A stretch of DNA of 64,000 nt from Actinomadura chibensis NBRC 106107 (GCF_001552135.1 NZ_BCQP01000049.1:1-64000); one strand, 5' to 3'. Counted from the first letter of the stretch, positions 33,561-41,668 are shown. Notes: a model not told the origin generated them from the letters alone. Numbers and translations: made by a program.

Positions 33561-35105
33561 TCAGCGCAGCTCGCGCTTGAGGATCTTGCCGGTGGCGGTC
33601 ATCGGCAGCTCGTCGCGGAACTCGACGATCCGCGGGTACTTGTAGCCGGCGAACTGCTCCTTGCTCCACGCGACCAGCTCGTCCTCGGTCACCGCGGCGC
33701 CCGGCTTCCGGATCACGTACGCCTTGATCTCCTCGCCGTGCGTCGGGTGCGCGACGCCGACGACCGCGGCGAGCGAGACGTCCGGGTGGGTGAGCAGGAC
33801 CTCCTCCAGCTCCCGCGGGTACACGTTGTAGCCGCCGCGGATGATCATGTCCTTGGAGCGGTCGATGATGTAGTAGTAGCCGTCCTCGTCGCGGCGGGCC
33901 ACGTCGCCGGTGCGGAACCAGCCGTCCCTGATCGCGTCCTCGGTCGCTTCGGGACGGCCGTAGTAGCCCTTCATGATGTTGTGGCCGCGGATGGCGATCT
34001 CCCCGGGCCCCTCGCCCTCGATCTCCTTCCACTCGTCGTCGATCAGCTTCATCCGCACGCCCCACACGGGCAGGCCGATCGAGCCGGGCCGCGTCGGGCG
34101 GTCCGGCCGGTTGAACGACGCCACCGGCGACGTCTCCGAGAGCCCGTAGCCCTCCAGGACGTCGACGCCGAACTTCTCCTTGATCCCCTTCAGGACCTCC
34201 ATCGGCAGCGCGGCGCCGCCCGACACCGCGACCCGCAGGTTCTCCCGGATGGCGGCGACGTCCTCGGCGGACGTCTCGTCCGTCAGCAGGCCCCAGTACA
34301 TGGTCGGGACGCCCGCGAAGATGTTCACCTTCTCCTTCACCATCAGCTCGACGGCCTGCTTGGCGTCGAACCTCGCCTGCATGACGAGCGTGGCGCGGCG
34401 GTAGATGCCGACGTTCATCACGCACGTCTGCCCGAAGATGTGGAACAGGGGCAGGGTCACGAGGGACGTGTCGTGCAGCGTCCGGTAGAAGAGCGTGTCG
34501 TCCACCATGGCGTTGGTGAGCAGGTTGTGGTGCGTCAGCTCCGCGCCCTTGGGCTGGCCGGTCGTCCCGCTGGTGTAGATGATGACGGCGGTGTCGTTCG
34601 GCTCCGTCAGCTCCGCGTCGAACGTGTCCGGCTGCCCGCCGAGCGCCGCCCAGAACAGCTCGGCCCCCTCGATCGGGGACTCGGTCGCCGCCAGGCTCGC
34701 CGGGAGCAGGAAGAGGTGCTCGCACGCCTCGGCCTGGTCGAACCCGGCCTTGCCCATCTCGCCGAGCGGCAGCTCGGGCGTCCCCTCGAAGCAGAACAGC
34801 GCCCTGGCGTCGGAGTCGGCGAGGTGGTAGGCGATCTCGCGCGGCTTCAGCAGGACGTTCAGCGGGACGACCACCGCGCCCGCCTTGAGCGCCCCGAAGT
34901 ACACCATCGGGAAGTAGGGCAGGTTCGGACAGGACAGGGCCACCTTGTCGCCCGGCCGGATGCCCCGCGACCGCAGCAGGTTCGCGACCTGGTTCGCCAC
35001 CCCGTCGACGAACGAGTAGGAGAGCCGGATGTCGCCGAACACGACCGCGTCCCGGTCGGGCGTCTCCCGGGCGGCGTCCTCCAGCAGCACGGACAGGTTG
35101 AGCAT
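33561..35105 (-). CDS. Long-chain fatty acid-CoA ligase (ANL superfamily)
   Basis: 514 aa. The AMP-binding P-loop is IIYTSGTTGQPKGAELTH, the A5 motif EGYGLSETSPV, the A7/A8 region GWFRTGDVARRDEDGYYYIIDRSKDMIIRGGYNVYP, and the catalytic Lys lies in MTATGKILKREL near the end. It makes acyl-CoA from a carboxylic acid, CoA and ATP. The short N-terminus and LEGYGLSE are those of medium/long-chain FadD types. ATG 35105 follows AAGGAGT. It stands alone; the nearby lipid-related genes make fatty acid metabolism the likely role. Confidence 0.92.
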   Translation of the reverse strand: MLNLSVLLEDAARETPDRDAVVFGDIRLSYSFVDGVANQVANLLRSRGIRPGDKVALSCPNLPYFPMVYFGALKAGAVVVPLNVLLKPREIAYHLADSDARALFCFEGTPELPLGEMGKAGFDQAEACEHLFLLPASLAATESPIEGAELFWAALGGQPDTFDAELTEPNDTAVIIYTSGTTGQPKGAELTHHNLLTNAMVDDTLFYRTLHDTSLVTLPLFHIFGQTCVMNVGIYRRATLVMQARFDAKQAVELMVKEKVNIFAGVPTMYWGLLTDETSAEDVAAIRENLRVAVSGGAALPMEVLKGIKEKFGVDVLEGYGLSETSPVASFNRPDRPTRPGSIGLPVWGVRMKLIDDEWKEIEGEGPGEIAIRGHNIMKGYYGRPEATEDAIRDGWFRTGDVARRDEDGYYYIIDRSKDMIIRGGYNVYPRELEEVLLTHPDVSLAAVVGVAHPTHGEEIKAYVIRKPGAAVTEDELVAWSKEQFAGYKYPRIVEFRDELPMTATGKILKRELR

Positions 35106-35376
35106 GACACTCCTTGGGCGGAATGGTGACCGGCCGGCTTGTTACCGGCGAGTGTATGAACCGTTCCACACATCCTGCTGCATGGGGATACGCGTGCGCC
35201 ATCCCCGGACGCGGCTTTGACGTGCCGTTTCCGTCCTTGCGTGGATTAGGAGAGTGATTGCCGGGCGAACGGGCCCGGAGATGGGAGCGGGGACCGGGCG
35301 GGAGCGCGGTCCCGCCCGGTCCCCTCTGGGGTGCGGGCGACGGAGAGCGACGCTGCCCGCGGAGGAGTGGTCTGTG
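35106..35376. other. Intergenic region between acyl-CoA ligase and LPMO
   Basis: 271 bases. The left half holds the promoter of the acyl-CoA ligase. The right half (about 35260-35340) is G-rich, with GGGCCCGGAGATGGGAGCGGGGACCGGGCGGGAGCG-like sequence that could form the terminator of the LPMO gene. No gene is visible. Confidence 0.5.
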
Positions 35377-35997
35377 TCAGCCGAACTCGACGTCCGAGCA
35401 CTGGTAGAAGGCGTTGCCTGTGTCGGCGATGTCCCACACGGCGAGGATCAGGTGCCTGCCGTGCTTGTTCGGCAGCGTGCCCCGCTGGGACACGCTGGAC
35501 GGCGGGCGCTTGCCGCCGTCGTTGATCTGGAGGAAGGGCTGGGGGTCCAGCGCCGCGCGGGTGAGCGGCTTGGCGGGGTCCCAGCCGTCCCGCGTGACGA
35601 AGTACCGCCACGAGGTGGTCGCGTGGGCCGCGGTGAGCGTCCACGCGAAGGTGTAGGACTGGCCGCCCGTGAGGCGGTTGACCGGCCACTGGCCGCCGCG
35701 CGGGTCGTCGAGCGGGGCGAAGCCGCCCCTGCCCGCGGCGCAGATCTGTCCGTCCGGCGGACCGGCCTTCGGGAACCCCTTCGGGCCCTCGACGCTCTGC
35801 GGCTCGTACTGGACGCCGCCGCAGTTCTTCGCCACTCCCTGTTTGCAGAACAGGGCGCGGCTGACGGGGGACGTGGTGTATCCGTGTGCGAAGGCGGGCG
35901 CGGCGGTCGCGACGACCAGCCCGGCGGACGCGGCGGTGGACGCCGCGGCGGCGAGGGCCAGCGTCCGTTTTCGGGGCGGACGGATTCTGGCGGGCAT
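35377..35997 (-). CDS. Secreted lytic polysaccharide monooxygenase, AA10 family
   Basis: 206 aa. The signal peptide ends APAFA, so cleavage before H38 (HGYTTSPVSRALFC) exposes the amino-terminal His of the copper histidine brace. The second His is H125 in TAAHATTSWRYF. The C-terminal HLILAVWDIADTGNAFYQCSDVEFG is the family's conserved end. AA10 enzymes cleave chitin or cellulose oxidatively outside the cell. It is a single catalytic domain without a carbohydrate-binding module. ATG 35997 follows GGAGGAG. An inverted repeat at 36126-36142 in its upstream region may control it. Confidence 0.93.
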   Translation of the reverse strand: MPARIRPPRKRTLALAAAASTAASAGLVVATAAPAFAHGYTTSPVSRALFCKQGVAKNCGGVQYEPQSVEGPKGFPKAGPPDGQICAAGRGGFAPLDDPRGGQWPVNRLTGGQSYTFAWTLTAAHATTSWRYFVTRDGWDPAKPLTRAALDPQPFLQINDGGKRPPSSVSQRGTLPNKHGRHLILAVWDIADTGNAFYQCSDVEFG

Positions 35998-36125
35998 ACG
36001 CGCTCCTCCTGGCGGGGGGTGGAAGCGACCGTGATCGGAGTCGTAGCCACGGGGCGGACGGATGGACGGGGAGCCGACCGGGTGGTCGAGCGGGATGTTC
36101 AGTTGGCCGGCGAGCAAGATTTCTT

Positions 36126-36142
36126 ATAGGAAACCTTCCTAT
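36126..36142. promoter_or_regulatory. Inverted repeat ATAGGAA-N3-TTCCTAT upstream of LPMO
   Basis: A perfect 7-bp inverted repeat with a 3-bp spacer lies in a short AT-rich island 130 bp upstream of the LPMO start. It looks like an operator or overlaps the promoter. The regulator is not identified. Confidence 0.6.
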
Positions 36143-36293
36143 TAGTAGAGCATGGACGATGGCCGCCCGCCCCGTCAACCCCCAGGTTTCATGGCCGTAT
36201 CCGGCCGTCCCCGCCCGTCCCCGGCCGCGCCCCGCGCGGTGTCGCAGGTCCCCGTTACGATGAGGCGCTCCACCGACAAAGGGGCGCGCTATT

Positions 36294-36908
36294 TTGATCA
36301 TCTTCGGCTGGCGGGTGGTGTTCTTCACCCTGACCAGGGGAACCTTCCACTGTCCCGACTGCGGCGGCGACCGCGACTACCGGCGCCGGCAGGGCCGCAA
36401 CTTCTTCACCCTGTTCTTCATCCCGGTCATCCCGCTGACGAAGACCGGCGGCGAGTTCATCGAGTGCGACACCTGCCGCGGCCGCTGGAACCCCGGCGTG
36501 CTCAGCGTGCCGACCACGGCGCAGCTCGCCCAGATGCCCGCGATGCTCCTGCGCCTCGCCATCGCGCAGGTGCTGCGCTCCGGCGACTACACCGACGCGG
36601 CGGCCCGCGCCCGCGCGGTCGCGGTCGTCCGGCAGGCGGGCGACGCCGGCTACGACGACGCCGGGCTGACCGCCGACCTCGGGCGCCCGTTCGAGGAGGT
36701 CAGGGTCGAGATGGGGCACGCCGCCTCCGCGCTCGCCCCCGAGGCCCGCGAGAGCATCCTGCGCGCCGCCGCCGAGATCGCGCTGATCGACGGGCGGCTC
36801 AGCGTGTCCGAGGAGGAGACGCTGTCCGCCGTCGGCGCCGACCTGCAGTTGACCCGCGTCCAGGTGACCGGCGTTGTCTCCATGGCCCGCCAGGAGTCCG
36901 GCCACTGA
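36294..36908 (+). CDS. TerB family protein with N-terminal zinc ribbon
   Basis: 204 aa with a TTG start (MIIFGWRVVFFTLTRG). The N-terminal part has paired Cys, FHCPDCGGDRDY and IECDTCRGRW, which form a zinc ribbon around a hydrophobic segment (FFTLFFIPVIPL). The C-terminal part (about 90-200) is a TerB-like alpha-helical domain (ILRAAAEIALIDGRLSVSEEETLSAVGADLQL) with its conserved acidic residues. TerB proteins are linked to tellurite and other stress responses at membranes, and the function here is unknown. The leuS leader region follows immediately. Confidence 0.85.
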   Translation: MIIFGWRVVFFTLTRGTFHCPDCGGDRDYRRRQGRNFFTLFFIPVIPLTKTGGEFIECDTCRGRWNPGVLSVPTTAQLAQMPAMLLRLAIAQVLRSGDYTDAAARARAVAVVRQAGDAGYDDAGLTADLGRPFEEVRVEMGHAASALAPEARESILRAAAEIALIDGRLSVSEEETLSAVGADLQLTRVQVTGVVSMARQESGH

Positions 36909-36968
36909 GCCGGAATCGAGCATTCCGAGCACCGGCGCGAGGGCTTGCGGTTGCGCTACTCTTGCTGT

Positions 36969-37004
36969 ATGTCCGCAAGGCTGCTCCTCGAACGACCACG
37001 TTGA
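36969..37004 (+). CDS. Leucine leader peptide of leuS
   Basis: This tiny ORF runs from ATG 36969 to TGA 37002-37004 and encodes MSARLLLERPR. Three adjacent leucine codons (CTG CTC CTC, 36981-36989) sit in front of the two hairpins of the leuS leader. No clear Shine-Dalgarno is seen, so a leaderless or weakly initiated transcript is possible. Its purpose would be to sense leucyl-tRNA supply by ribosome stalling, not to make a functional peptide. Confidence 0.72.
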   Translation: MSARLLLERPR

Positions 37005-37025
37005 CGCACTGACCGTCAACGTGGT

Positions 37026-37052
37026 GGCCCCTCCTGCGCGAGGGGCCCTTTC
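37026..37052 (+). terminator. Attenuator terminator upstream of leuS
   Basis: An 8-bp stem (GGCCCCTC 37026-37033 with GAGGGGCC 37040-37047) surrounds a 6-nt loop and is followed by CTTTC. It lies 67 bases before the leuS start codon, so it can only end transcripts prematurely. Confidence 0.8.
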
Positions 37053-37118
37053 ATGTCGGAGGACGGCCGCGACCTGTGACGGCACCCAGCGAACGAGCAA
37101 GAAACCGGAGTCGGAAGC

Positions 37119-39587
37119 GTGAGCAGCGACGAGCACTACGATCCACGGGCGGTTCAGGACAAGTGGCAGGCTCGCTGGGCTGCGCTCGAACCCTTCGCGG
37201 CCGACGAGAAGGACGACGCCCGCGAGCGTCGCTACGCGCTGGACATGTTCCCCTACCCCAGCGGTGACCTGCACATGGGCCACGCGGAGGCGTTCGCGAT
37301 CGGCGACGTCCCCGCCCGCTACTGGTTCCAGCGCGGCTACAACGTCCTGCACCCCATCGGCTGGGACTCCTTCGGCCTGCCCGCCGAGAACGCCGCCATC
37401 AAGCGCGACTCGCACCCGGCCGAATGGACCTACGCCAACATCGACACCCAGGCGGCGTCGTTCCAGCGGTACGCGCCCTCCTTCGACTGGACGCGGCGCC
37501 TGCACACGTCCGACCCCGAGTACTACAAGTGGACGCAGTGGCTGTTCCTGCGCTTCTACGAGCGGGGCCTGGCCTACCGCAAGGGCGGCCACGTCAACTG
37601 GTGCCCGAAGGACCAGACCGTCCTGGCCAACGAGCAGGTCGTCGGCGGGCACTGCGAGCGCTGCGGCGCGCTGGTCGAGAAGCGCGTGCTGACCCAGTGG
37701 TACTTCAAGATCACCGAGTACGCGGACCGGCTGCTGGACGACATGGCGCAGCTGGAGGGCAAGTGGCCCGACCGCGTCCTGCTGATGCAGCGCAACTGGA
37801 TCGGCCGCTCCACCGGCGCCGACGTCGACTTCGTCATCGAGGGCCGGGACGAGCCCGTCACCGTCTACACGACGCGCCCCGACACCCTGTACGGCGCGAC
37901 GTTCATGGTCGTCGCCGCCGACGCCGCGCTGGCCGAGGAGGTCTGCGCCCCCGACCAGCGCGCCGCGTTCGAGGCGTACCGCGAGGAGGTGTCGCGCGAG
38001 AGCGAGATCGAGCGGCTGTCCACCGAGCGGGAGAAGACCGGCGTGTTCCTGGGCCGGTACGCGATCAACCCGGTGAACGGGGAGCGGCTGCCGATCTGGG
38101 CGTCGGACTACGTGCTGGCCGAGTACGGGCACGGCGCGATCATGGCCGTCCCGGCGCACGACCAGCGCGACCTGGACTTCGCGCTGAAGTTCGGGCTGCC
38201 GGTCCGCGTCGTCGTCGAGACGGGGCAGGCCGACCCCGCCGAGACCGGCGTCGCGACGCCCGGCGACGGCGCGATCGTGAACTCCGGGCCGATCGACGGG
38301 CTGACCAAGGCCGACGCCATCGCCCGGATCATCGAGATCCTGGCCGAGCGGGGCACCGGCCGCGCCGCGGTGAACTTCCGGCTGCGCGACTGGCTGGTGT
38401 CGCGGCAGCGGTTCTGGGGCTGCCCGATCCCGATCGTCCACTGCGAGGCGTGCGGCGAGGTCCCCGTCCCGGACGACCAGCTGCCGGTCACGCTGCCGGA
38501 GGGGCTGCGCGGCGCCGACCTGGCGCCGAAGGGCACGTCGCCGCTGGCCGCCGCGTCCGACTGGGTGAACGTCGAGTGCCCGAAGTGCGGCGGCCCGGCC
38601 AAGCGCGACACCGACACCATGGACACCTTCGTCGACTCGTCCTGGTACTTCTTCCGGTACTGCTCGCCGGGCTACGAGGGCGGGCCGTTCGACGTCGACC
38701 AGGTCCGCCGGTGGATGCCGGTCGACCAGTACACCGGCGGCGTCGAGCACGCGATCCTGCACCTGCTGTACAGCCGGTTCTTCACCAAGGTCCTGTACGA
38801 CATGGGCATGGTCGAGTTCACCGAGCCGTTCCGGCGGCTGCTGAACCAGGGCCAGGTGATCAACCAGGGCAAGGCGATGTCGAAGTCGCTGGGCAACGGC
38901 GTCGACCTGGGCGAGCAGATCGCCGAGTTCGGCGTGGACGTCGTCCGGCTGGCGATCCTGTTCTCCGGCCCGCCGGAGGACGACATCGACTGGGCGGACG
39001 TGTCCCCGCACGGCATGTCGAAGTTCCTGTCCCGGGTGCACCGGATCGCGTCCGAGGTCGCGTCCGCGCCCGGCGTCGACGTCGCGTCCGGCGACGTCGC
39101 GCTGCGCCGCGCCGTGGCCCGCACCGTCGACGAGGCCACCGCGCAGGTCGAGAACGAGCGGTTCAACGTCGCGATCGCGCGGATCATGGAGCTGGTCGGC
39201 ACCACCCGCAAGGCGATCGACTCCGGGCCCGGCGCCGCCGACCCGGCCGTCCGCGAGGCGGCCGAGGCGATCGCGGTCATGCTGTCGCTGTTCGCGCCCT
39301 ACACCGCCGAGGAGATCTGGGAGCTGCTCGGACGCACCGCCCCGGTGATCCGCGCGGGCTGGCCGTCCGCCGACCCGGCGCTGCTGGTGGAGGAGTCGGT
39401 GACGTGCGTCGTCCAGGTGGCGGGCAAGGTCCGCGACCGGCTGGACGTCCCGCCCGGCATCGCCGCCGACGAGCTGGAGCGGCTGGCGCTGGCCTCCGCC
39501 CGGGTCCAGGACGCGCTGGGCGGCGCGGAGATCGCCAAGGTCGTCGTCCGGGCACCGAAGATCGTCAACATCGTGCCGAAGCGCTGA
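37119..39587 (+). CDS. leuS: Leucyl-tRNA synthetase
   Basis: 822 aa, within the usual bacterial range. HIGH motif: YPSGDLHMGHAEAFAIGD. The CP1 editing domain contains TTRPDTLYGATFMVVAAD. Zinc-type Cys pairs are at WCPKDQTVLANEQVVGGHCERCG and CEACG/CPKCGG. KMSKS motif: GKAMSKSLGNGVD. The anticodon-binding and C-terminal domains are complete to IAKVVVRAPKIVNIVPKR. It charges tRNA-Leu. GTG 37119 follows GGAGTCGGAAGC. Expression is probably governed by the attenuator in the 5' leader. It stands alone and ends at a bidirectional terminator. Confidence 0.98.
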   Translation: MSSDEHYDPRAVQDKWQARWAALEPFAADEKDDARERRYALDMFPYPSGDLHMGHAEAFAIGDVPARYWFQRGYNVLHPIGWDSFGLPAENAAIKRDSHPAEWTYANIDTQAASFQRYAPSFDWTRRLHTSDPEYYKWTQWLFLRFYERGLAYRKGGHVNWCPKDQTVLANEQVVGGHCERCGALVEKRVLTQWYFKITEYADRLLDDMAQLEGKWPDRVLLMQRNWIGRSTGADVDFVIEGRDEPVTVYTTRPDTLYGATFMVVAADAALAEEVCAPDQRAAFEAYREEVSRESEIERLSTEREKTGVFLGRYAINPVNGERLPIWASDYVLAEYGHGAIMAVPAHDQRDLDFALKFGLPVRVVVETGQADPAETGVATPGDGAIVNSGPIDGLTKADAIARIIEILAERGTGRAAVNFRLRDWLVSRQRFWGCPIPIVHCEACGEVPVPDDQLPVTLPEGLRGADLAPKGTSPLAAASDWVNVECPKCGGPAKRDTDTMDTFVDSSWYFFRYCSPGYEGGPFDVDQVRRWMPVDQYTGGVEHAILHLLYSRFFTKVLYDMGMVEFTEPFRRLLNQGQVINQGKAMSKSLGNGVDLGEQIAEFGVDVVRLAILFSGPPEDDIDWADVSPHGMSKFLSRVHRIASEVASAPGVDVASGDVALRRAVARTVDEATAQVENERFNVAIARIMELVGTTRKAIDSGPGAADPAVREAAEAIAVMLSLFAPYTAEEIWELLGRTAPVIRAGWPSADPALLVEESVTCVVQVAGKVRDRLDVPPGIAADELERLALASARVQDALGGAEIAKVVVRAPKIVNIVPKR

Positions 39588-39619
39588 GCGGACGCTGAGC
39601 CGCCGCGCGCGGACGCCGG

Positions 39620-39651
39620 AACGGCCGCCGGAGAGTCCTCCGGCGGCCGTT
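39620..39651. terminator. Bidirectional terminator between leuS and lexA
   Basis: A perfect 14-bp stem (39620-39633 with 39638-39651, starting AACGGCCGCCGGAG) with a 4-nt loop AGTC lies between two convergent genes. It can serve both strands. Confidence 0.85.
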
Positions 39652-39692
39652 CCCGTCGTCTATCGTCCTCGCCCCCGTGCCGGGGCGGGTGG

Positions 39693-40394
39693 TCACATCT
39701 TGCGCAGCACCGCCACGACCCGGCCGAGCACCGTCGCCTCGTCGCCGGGGATCGGCTCGTAGGCGGAGTTCTGCGGCATCAGGAAGATGTGGCCGTCGTC
39801 GCGGCGCTTGAACGTCTTCACCGTCGCCTCGCCGTCGATCATGGCGGCCACGATGTCGCCCTGCTCGGCGACCGGCTGCTGCCGGACGACGACCCAGTCG
39901 CCGTCGGCGATCGCCGCGTCGATCATCGAGTCGCCGGTGACCTTCAGCAGGAAGTGCGTGCCCTCGCCGACGAGCTGCTTGGGCAGGGTGAACACGTCCT
40001 CCACGGCCTCCTCGGCGAGGATCGGGCCACCGGCGGCGATCCGGCCGACCAGCGGCACGTACGCGGGCGCCGGCTGCGCCGAGCCCGGCTGGCCGCCCGC
40101 CGCCTCGTAGGGCTCCTCGTCGGTGCGCACCGGCGTCGCGCCGGGCACCCGCACCTCGACCGCGCGCGGCCGGTTCGGGTCGCGGCGCAGGAAGCCCTTG
40201 CGCTGCAGCGCCCGGAGCTGGTGCGACACGCTGGAGGTGCTGGTCAGCCCCACGGCCTCGCCGATCTCGCGCATGGACGGCGGGTACCCGCGACGCTGCA
40301 CCGAGTCGCGGATCACCTCCAGCACCATGCGCTGCCGCTGGGTCAGCCCCGTCTCGTCCATGGGGCCGTCGGGCAGCTCCCGGACCTTGCTCAT
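39693..40394 (-). CDS. lexA: LexA repressor
   Basis: 233 aa. The N-terminal winged helix (LTQRQRMVLEVIRDSVQRRGYPPSMREIGEAVGLTSTSSVSHQLRALQRKGFL) binds SOS boxes. The autoproteolysis site is Ala121-Gly122 in VGRIAAGGP, with the catalytic dyad Ser156 (TGDSMID) and Lys193 (ATVKTF). It represses DNA-damage genes and is inactivated by RecA-stimulated self-cleavage. The ATG at 40394 gives an 11-residue extension before a second Met (MDETG), which could also be used. An SOS box in the divergent spacer implies autoregulation. Confidence 0.97.
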   Translation of the reverse strand: MSKVRELPDGPMDETGLTQRQRMVLEVIRDSVQRRGYPPSMREIGEAVGLTSTSSVSHQLRALQRKGFLRRDPNRPRAVEVRVPGATPVRTDEEPYEAAGGQPGSAQPAPAYVPLVGRIAAGGPILAEEAVEDVFTLPKQLVGEGTHFLLKVTGDSMIDAAIADGDWVVVRQQPVAEQGDIVAAMIDGEATVKTFKRRDDGHIFLMPQNSAYEPIPGDEATVLGRVVAVLRKM

Positions 40395-40466
40395 CGCTCG
40401 TCGCCTCCCGGGCGCCTCGATCCGTCACTCCTTGTCAACGAACGCTATCGCGTCAGGGGCCAATGA

Positions 40467-40482
40467 TCAAACAATTGTTCGA
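40467..40482. promoter_or_regulatory. SOS (LexA) box between lexA and the LysM gene
   Basis: TCAAACAATTGTTCGA differs at one position from the perfect actinobacterial palindrome TCGAAC-N4-GTTCGA. It lies 73 bp from the lexA start and 88 bp from the LysM gene start. Further GTTCGA half-sites occur at 40531-40541. Regulation of both divergent genes by LexA is expected. Confidence 0.85.
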
Positions 40483-40569
40483 AGATGTGCTCGCTTTTTA
40501 TCGGCGGCTCCGGTAGAACATCGTACAGACGTTCGATCGAAAATGCATTCGACGGCGAGGAGGGGAGAG

Positions 40570-40929
40570 ATGTCGGATTCACCCCACGGTGACCGCCGCC
40601 ATGGGGGTCGTCGCCGCGGCGACCGGGTCCCGGTCCGGCTGACCCGGCGGGGGCGCGCCGCCCTGATCGGATTCGCGGCCACGGTCACGCTCGTGGCCCT
40701 CTGGGGCAACGTCGGGCAGGGCGCGTTCGCGGGCGACGGCGGGTCCGGCTCGTCCCGTCCCGCGCGGACGGTCGTCGTCGGGCCGGGCGACACGCTGTGG
40801 GGCATCGCCTCCGCCGCCGACCCCGGCGCCGATCCGCGCCGCGTCGTCCAGCGCATCATCGACCTCAACGGGCTCGGCGGCGATCCGACCGTCCGGCCAG
40901 GTCAGGAGCTCCGCCTCCCGGCCGGGTGA
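40570..40929 (+). CDS. LysM domain protein divergent from lexA, likely SOS cell-division inhibitor
   Basis: 119 aa. A basic cytoplasmic N-terminus (RRHGGRRRGDRVPVRLTRRGR), one membrane helix (AALIGFAATVTLVALWG, about 29-45), a Gly/Ser linker and a LysM domain (VVVGPGDTLWGIASAADPG to VRPGQELRLPAG). The same arrangement next to lexA is seen for mycobacterial Rv2719c, an SOS-induced cell-wall protein that halts division. That role for this gene is inferred from position and domain. GAGGGGAGAG lies before ATG 40570. Confidence 0.85.
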   Translation: MSDSPHGDRRHGGRRRGDRVPVRLTRRGRAALIGFAATVTLVALWGNVGQGAFAGDGGSGSSRPARTVVVGPGDTLWGIASAADPGADPRRVVQRIIDLNGLGGDPTVRPGQELRLPAG

Positions 40930-41194
40930 CGCCTCGCGGCGCGGCCGCGCCGACCGCACGCTCCGTGCTCGCCGGCGACCCGGTGTGACGACACGCCCGG
41001 AGGGAAATTCGGGACGACCGAGATGACCTGCGCGGACGCGCCGGATGTGACGCGTGAGGCATCCGATCAGGTTGCGTACGCCTGCGCCGCGCCGTACCGT
41101 TGACCACAACATCTAGTAGTCACACCGCTGTACTTCACCTATATATGGAAGTGCTCGGCGGTGTGAAGCGTTATCGTCAGGGGAGGGATCGAGC
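40930..41194. other. Intergenic region, nrdR promoter
   Basis: 265 bases. The left part has no visible feature. The right part (41095-41185) is AT-richer and carries the nested palindrome described separately. I looked for a cobalamin riboswitch, which precedes nrdRJ in some Streptomyces, and saw no B12-box. Confidence 0.55.
41121..41165. promoter_or_regulatory. Nested palindrome upstream of nrdR
   Basis: The outer arms CACACCGC (41121-41128) and GCGGTGTG (41158-41165) are perfect complements. The inner arms ACTTC (41132-41136) and GAAGT (41148-41152) flank the AT core ACCTATATATG. The ACAC...GTGT ends and TATATAT centre recall NrdR boxes, so autoregulation by NrdR is likely. An RNA hairpin function is the alternative. 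Confidence 0.6.
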
Positions 41195-41668
41195 GTGCAT
41201 TGCCCGTTCTGCCGCAACCCTGACACCAAAGTGATCGACAGCCGTTCGACCGACGACGGGGGCGCCATTCGCCGCCGCCGCTCGTGCGCCGAATGCGGGC
41301 GTCGCTTCACCACGCAGGAGAACGTGCTCGTGATGGTGGCCAAGCGCAGCGGGGTCACCGAGCCGTTCTCCCGGGAAAAGATCATCGCCGGGGTGCGCAG
41401 GGCCTGCCAGGGCCGTCCGGTCGGTGAGGATGCGCTCGCGAAACTCGGGCAGCGGGTCGAAGAGGAGATCAGATCCGCCGGATCCGCGGAGATCCCCTCG
41501 CATGAGGTGGGTCTCGCGATCCTGGGTCCGCTACGCGAACTCGACGAGGTCGCCTATCTGCGATTCGCCTCGGTCTACCGGAGCTTCGAGTCGCTGGACG
41601 ACTTCGCCAAGGAGATCGAAGCATTGCGTAAGGCCGGTGCCTCGGGGGAGCCCGGCCCGTCCCGGTAG
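41195..41668 (+). CDS. nrdR: Transcriptional repressor NrdR
   Basis: 157 aa, the normal length. The N-terminal zinc ribbon is MHCPFCRNPDTKVIDSR and RRSCAECGRRFTTQE. The ATP-cone domain follows (VAKRSGVTEPFSREKIIAGVRRACQGRPV). NrdR senses ATP/dATP and represses ribonucleotide reductase genes. GTG 41195 is preceded by GGGGAGGGA. It lies 120 bp upstream of nrdJ, its classical target, and is probably co-transcribed with it. Confidence 0.97.
   Translation: MHCPFCRNPDTKVIDSRSTDDGGAIRRRRSCAECGRRFTTQENVLVMVAKRSGVTEPFSREKIIAGVRRACQGRPVGEDALAKLGQRVEEEIRSAGSAEIPSHEVGLAILGPLRELDEVAYLRFASVYRSFESLDDFAKEIEALRKAGASGEPGPSR

Larger units (their letters stand above)
36944..37052 (+). promoter_or_regulatory. 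leuS leader with attenuator structure
   Basis: The leader holds, in order, a 7-bp stem (CTTGCGG 36944-36950 with CCGCAAG 36973-36979), an 11-codon ORF with three consecutive Leu codons, a perfect 11-bp hairpin over the ORF's stop codon (36995-37005 with 37015-37025), and a terminator hairpin (37026-37047) followed by CTTTC. This order is that of ribosome-mediated transcription attenuation: stalling at Leu codons when charged tRNA-Leu is scarce would change the folding and let RNA polymerase reach leuS. The exact antiterminator pairing is not resolved by eye. Confidence 0.75.

Noticed and set aside
36909..37118. T-box riboswitch for leuS
   Set aside because: There is no T-box consensus (TGGnACCGCG-type) and the leader is too short. 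The Leu-rich ORF with a terminator explains the region better.
40930..41194. Cobalamin riboswitch upstream of nrdRJ
   Set aside because: The spacer is short and no B12-box or typical stem pattern could be found by eye. Only a palindrome near the promoter is present.
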